From Rhizomys pruinosus (lineage: Eukaryota; Chordata; Mammalia; Rodentia; Spalacidae): DNA of 64,000 nt. The stretch covers positions 377,813-441,812 of the forward strand of contig VZQC01000356.1 of the NCBI GenBank assembly GCA_009823505.1, given 5' to 3'. Made by a program: the position numbers and the translations under genes. Positions 60,998 through 64,000 of this stretch are shown one piece after another. Each line of letters begins with the position of its first letter. Positions within the stretch are counted from its first letter, which is position 1. The notes under the pieces are model-generated. The model was not told the DNA's origin. It saw only the letters and a program-made list of their open reading frames with translations, and made no database searches.

Positions 60998-61095
60998 AAC
61001 CTACCATAACAAAGTAGTAACTGTTTTAAATACCTATATATTTAATTGAGTGTGCTTCATTAATAGGATAAAAAGGCTATATATTACCTGTTTAA
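60998..61095 (+). repeat. L1-tailed composite retroposon, body fragment
   Basis: CCTACCATAACAAAGTAGTA, TTTAAATACCTATATATTTA and TGTGCTTCATTAATAGGAT match the body segment at about 270-340 in copy a. Tail absent. Confidence 0.65.
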
Positions 61096-61108
61096 ACACT
61101 ATATATCC

Positions 61109-61590
61109 TGTGATGGGTAATCCTGTGTGTCAAGGACTGAATGAACGAAGGAACAAATAAAGAAAATGGAGTTTTTTGGGGGGGAAAATTGGACCACTCA
61201 ACCCGGATGGCCCACCCCAAATGCGGGCATTACCTTCTTCCAGCAGACAGTATTAAAGGCCACAGCAGAAGGAGCTGTCCTTTTCTCCCTGCAGCTTGCC
61301 TCCTCACAGCTGGTGAGTGTTTCTGCTGCTTTGATCAACCTTGTAGGATCCACGGGTATTGAGACCGCACATCTCCTGGAATCCATGCGGGCCTTCAGCA
61401 CTAGATTGGACTACTGAGACATCCGCCTTTCGGACTGATCAGTTCCCTGGATTTTCTCGGCCTTTCCAGTGGGTGCAGCTACTGTTGGACTCCTGAAGAA
61501 ACTCTGTCATGTGAGCAAATCAGTAAATTGTATGTAGCTATATAGTCGTCCTGTTGCTTCTGTTTTCTTCAGAGAACCCTGACGAATACA
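61109..61590 (+). mobile_element. ERV-L 5' LTR
   Basis: 482 bp from TGTGATGGGTAATCCTGTGT to CCTGACGAATACA (TG...CA ends). The order TGTGATGG-TAAT at the start and AGAGAACCCTGA-GAATACA at the end is that of MLT2/ERV-L LTRs. It is followed directly by an ERV-L primer-binding site, so it is the 5' LTR of a plus-oriented element. Confidence 0.85.
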
Positions 61591-61593
61591 TAT

Positions 61594-61611
61594 TTGGTAC
61601 CAGGAGTGGTT
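61594..61611 (+). other. Retroviral primer-binding site, tRNA-Leu type
   Basis: TTGGTACCAGGAGTGGT three bases after the LTR end. ERV-L is named for its Leu-tRNA primer site, and this TGGTACCAGGAGTGG sequence is its usual form. Confidence 0.85.
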
Positions 61612-61968
61612 CGAGAGAAACAGAATTGAAAGATTGAATTTCGTTAGTGGGCTCAGAAGTCTCTGGAGCCAGCTCTCAAACCCAATGAAGCCTAGAGTTA
61701 CTGAAGGGTTTCCTGGTGGGCATGAAGAGAATGAGAATACCTGTTGTGAGACTATTTGAACTATATGAAGATAGATTCCTTTTTAACTCACCTAACTCAC
61801 CTCTTTTGAGAAGCAAGTAATTTAGTGACTCTATATATAAAACTTCCGAGAAATTGCGTAAAAATAAAGAAAATAATGAGGTTGCCTTGTTGCTCCTAAG
61901 CATGTCTGGATAAAGGGATAGAGGAAAATAAGGAGCACAGTGATAAAAATGACCAGCTCCGGAGTCAA
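61612..61968 (+). mobile_element. ERV-L internal 5' leader (cut off by assembly gap)
   Basis: Continues from the primer-binding site for about 360 bp without a gag domain I can recognise, then stops at the single N at 61969. The following sequence is unrelated (composite element and L1). Confidence 0.6.
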
Positions 61969-61969
61969 N
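61969..61969. other. Ambiguous base N (probable contig join)
   Basis: The only non-ACGT base in the window. It sits exactly where sequence changes from the ERV-L leader to the interior of a composite element without boundary or TSD. Confidence 0.85.
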
Positions 61970-62185
61970 ATTAACATATCATCCAAACATATGTGTCTAT
62001 GCCAAAGTAACCTACCATAACTATTAGTGCTGCTTAAATACCTATATATCTAATTGCTTGTGCTTCATTAGTAGGATCGAAAGGTTACTCCTGAACAAAC
62101 TGTCAGCCCATAAAAGGAAACAGCCAGAATTGACCAGAATCCAAGTCAACAGCTCCAGAGAGAGAGGACAGTTTTACTTCTCATC
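61970..62185 (+). repeat. L1-tailed composite retroposon, second copy of the inverted half of f
   Basis: Matches 43581-43821 and ends at the same L1 junction, with TSD CACAAATACTTTT at 62186-62198. The other half and its own TSD are missing left of the N. Confidence 0.9.
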
Positions 62186-62205
62186 CACAAATACTTTTGA
62201 TTTAG

Positions 62206-62210
<5 letters not shown>

Positions 62211-62258
<48 letters not shown>
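62211..62258. repeat. (CT)n microsatellite
   Basis: About 23 perfect CT units in L1. The twin at 43845-43925 is longer and scrambled. Confidence 0.95.
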
Positions 62259-62262
<4 letters not shown>

Positions 62263-62556
62263 CTCTGTTTTTTGTTAACTGGGCTAGAGGTATGTCTATT
62301 TTGTTTATTTTTATATAGAACCAGCTTTTGGATTCATTGATTTTATGTATTTTTTTGTTTCTATTTCATTGATTTCTGCTCTGAGTTTTGTTATTTCTTC
62401 CTGTCTGTTGAGTTTAGGGTTCATTTTTTGTTGTCTCTCAAGTGCTTCTAGGTGCAGTGTTAGATCATTTATTCGTTCCCTTCCTGGTTTTTTGATGTGG
62501 ATACTTGGGGGTATAAATTTCTCTCTGAAGACTGCTTTTAAAATATCCCACTTGTT

Positions 62557-62820
62557 GGGGCTGGAGAGATGGCCTAGCGGTTAAGAGCACTGACCGCTCT
62601 TACAGAGGACCCGGGTTCGATCCCCAGCACCCACATGGCAGCTGAGAACCGTCTGAAGCTCCAATTCCAGGAGAACTCCAGTTCCAGGGGAATCCGAGAC
62701 CCTCTTCTGACCTCCGTGGCATTGCATGACACGGGTGCACAGACTTGCATGCAGACAGTACATTCATACACATACAGAAATAAATAAAATTAATTAAAAA
62801 AAATAAAAATAAATAAAAAT
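62557..62820 (+). repeat. B2-type SINE with 18-bp TSD
   Basis: Near-consensus copy. AAAATATCCCACTTGTTG is at 62539-62556 and 62821-62838. Confidence 0.97.
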
Positions 62821-62852
62821 AAAATATCCCACTTGTTGAAAAAAAAAAAAAA

Positions 62853-63003
62853 GCCAGTTGTGGTGGCACACGCCCTTAATCACAGCACTCAGGAGGGCGA
62901 GGCAGGTGGATCTTTGTGAGTTCAAGGCCAGCCTGGTCTACAGAGTGAGTTGTGGGACAGCTGGGGCTACATGGAGACCCTGTCTCAAAAAACAAAAAAA
63001 AAT
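62853..63003 (+). repeat. B1 SINE
   Basis: GTTGTGGTGGCACACGCCCT head, GAGTTCAAGGCCAGCCTGG core, CTGTCTCAAAAAAC end. It sits next to the TSD of the SINE at 62557. Confidence 0.95.
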
Positions 63004-64000
63004 ACTGACTTGTTTTGTTGTGTTGTATTGTATTTTTCTTTCAGTTCCACGAATACTTTTATTTCACTCTTTCTTCTCTGACCCATTTATTATTCAGGAT
63101 AATGTTATTTAGTCTCCATGTGTTCTTATAGTTAGTTGGATGTATTCTGGTGTTCATATTGAGCTTTATAGCACTGTGGTCTGATAGAACACATGGAATA
63201 ATTTCTATCCTTTTGTGTTTGTTGAGGTTCCTTTTGTGACCTAGTATGTGGTCAGTTTTGGAGAATGTTCTGTGAGCTGCTGAGTAGAAAGTATATTCTC
63301 TGGTATTTGGATGGAATATTCTGTACATGTCTGTGAGGTACATTTGGTGTATTGTATTGTTCACTTTTGATGTATCTCTATTTTTTGTCCTGCTTTTCTA
63401 TCCAAGGGGCTCAGTGGGTTGTTGAAGTGCCCCACTATTATTGTGTTAGGATTAACCTGTGTCTTGAGGTCCTGCAGAGTTCTGTTTATAAAGTTAGGAG
63501 CACTAGAGTTTGGAGCATAGATATTTAGGCTTGTGAAATTTTCATGGTACATTGATCCTTTGACAAAGATGTTATGGCCCCCTTTATCTCTTCTGATTAA
63601 TTTTACTTTGAGGTCTATTTTCTCTGACATAAGAATAGCCACTCCAGCTTATTACCATTTTCTTGGAATACTTTTTTCCATCCTTTCACTCTAAGGTGGT
63701 GTCTATCCTTGAGACTGAGATGGGTTTCTTGTAGACAGTATATAGTAGGGTTTGGTTTCCTAATCTATTCTCCCAGTCTATGCCTTTTGATTGGGGATTT
63801 TAGACCATTAGTATTTATGGTTATTATTGAGAGATGTCTGTTTCTTCCTTTTACCTTAGATTTTTTTTCTATTCTTTGGTCTAGGTTTATGTTTACTCTG
63901 TTACGATTTTGCTGCTTTCTCTCTTTAATTGCTTAGGCATAGTTGTTTCTTTTCTCTGTTCCTTGGATTGCTTTGAGGATTTTCTGAATTATTGGTTTCT

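Larger units (their letters stand above)
62199..64000 (-). mobile_element. LINE-1 (clean duplicate of L1 B, endonuclease region)
   Basis: Minus-oriented ORF2 5' part. 63642-63361 encodes the endonuclease (GHNIFVKGSMYHENFTSLNI, YAPNSSAPNFINRTLQDLKT, VGHFNNPLSPLDRK) and 63364-63059 the following segment (REYTFYSAAHRTFSKTDHIL, LSDHSAIKLNMNTR). Apart from small indels it matches 43.83-45.7 kb, including the nested SINEs. It runs off the right edge near the ORF1-ORF2 junction. Confidence 0.92.

Overview
The window is mammalian nuclear DNA from a muroid rodent. It carries B1 (7SL-derived) and B2/B3-type (tRNA-derived) SINEs, LINE-1 of the rodent Lx/L1 type, ERV-L elements, microsatellites, and fragments of a KRAB/C2H2 zinc-finger gene cluster. 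The main SINE family has a B2-like head with the tRNA B-box GGTTCGATCC and a 3' part reading GCATTGCACGACACGGGTGC. As far as I recall that differs from the usual Mus and Rattus B2 tail, so I suspect another muroid lineage but cannot name the species. There are no bacterial-style genes, RNA genes or CRISPR arrays, and no complete protein-coding gene.

Layout. 0-6.5 kb: two cleanly spliced KRAB exons of a minus-strand zinc-finger gene whose finger exon must lie beyond the left edge, flanked by two copies of a composite L1-tailed retroposon. 6.5-15.8 kb: old plus-strand L1 pieces interrupted by SINEs and by a 4.1-kb minus-strand L1 with a 17-bp target-site duplication (TSD). 15.9-18.1 kb: a broken C2H2 exon and its flank, paralogous to 50.5-55.2 kb. 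18.1-22.3 kb: L1 debris, a SINE, and a composite-element copy with an apparent 3' transduction. 22.3-26.6 kb: a decayed minus-strand ERV-L provirus (LTR, gag, protease, RT). 26.6-37.6 kb: L1 3' ends, another full-length composite element, and a GC-rich tandem block. 37.6-48.6 kb: an essentially full-length L1 inserted into another L1, itself carrying nested SINEs and composite elements. 48.7-55.2 kb: two more C2H2 exons (about 16 finger units in the larger) and flank. 55.2-62 kb: L1/SINE debris, a largely unassigned stretch, and the 5' LTR and primer-binding site of a second ERV-L. A single N lies at 61969. 61.97-64 kb repeats, at higher quality, the L1 and nested insertions already seen at 43.57-45.7 kb.

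Two points matter most. First, a family of about 1.8-kb elements with a common 5' end, an A-run junction and an L1 3' tail is present in seven or eight copies. Four copies have flanking duplications, one has a twin-priming-type inversion, and one carries extra 3' DNA with its own poly(A), so these look like non-autonomous retroposons moved by L1. Second, about 42.55-57.9 kb has many more small indels than the rest and partly duplicates the sequence right of the N. It looks like unpolished long-read gap fill that created a false duplication, so frameshifts there should not be read as biology without checking.
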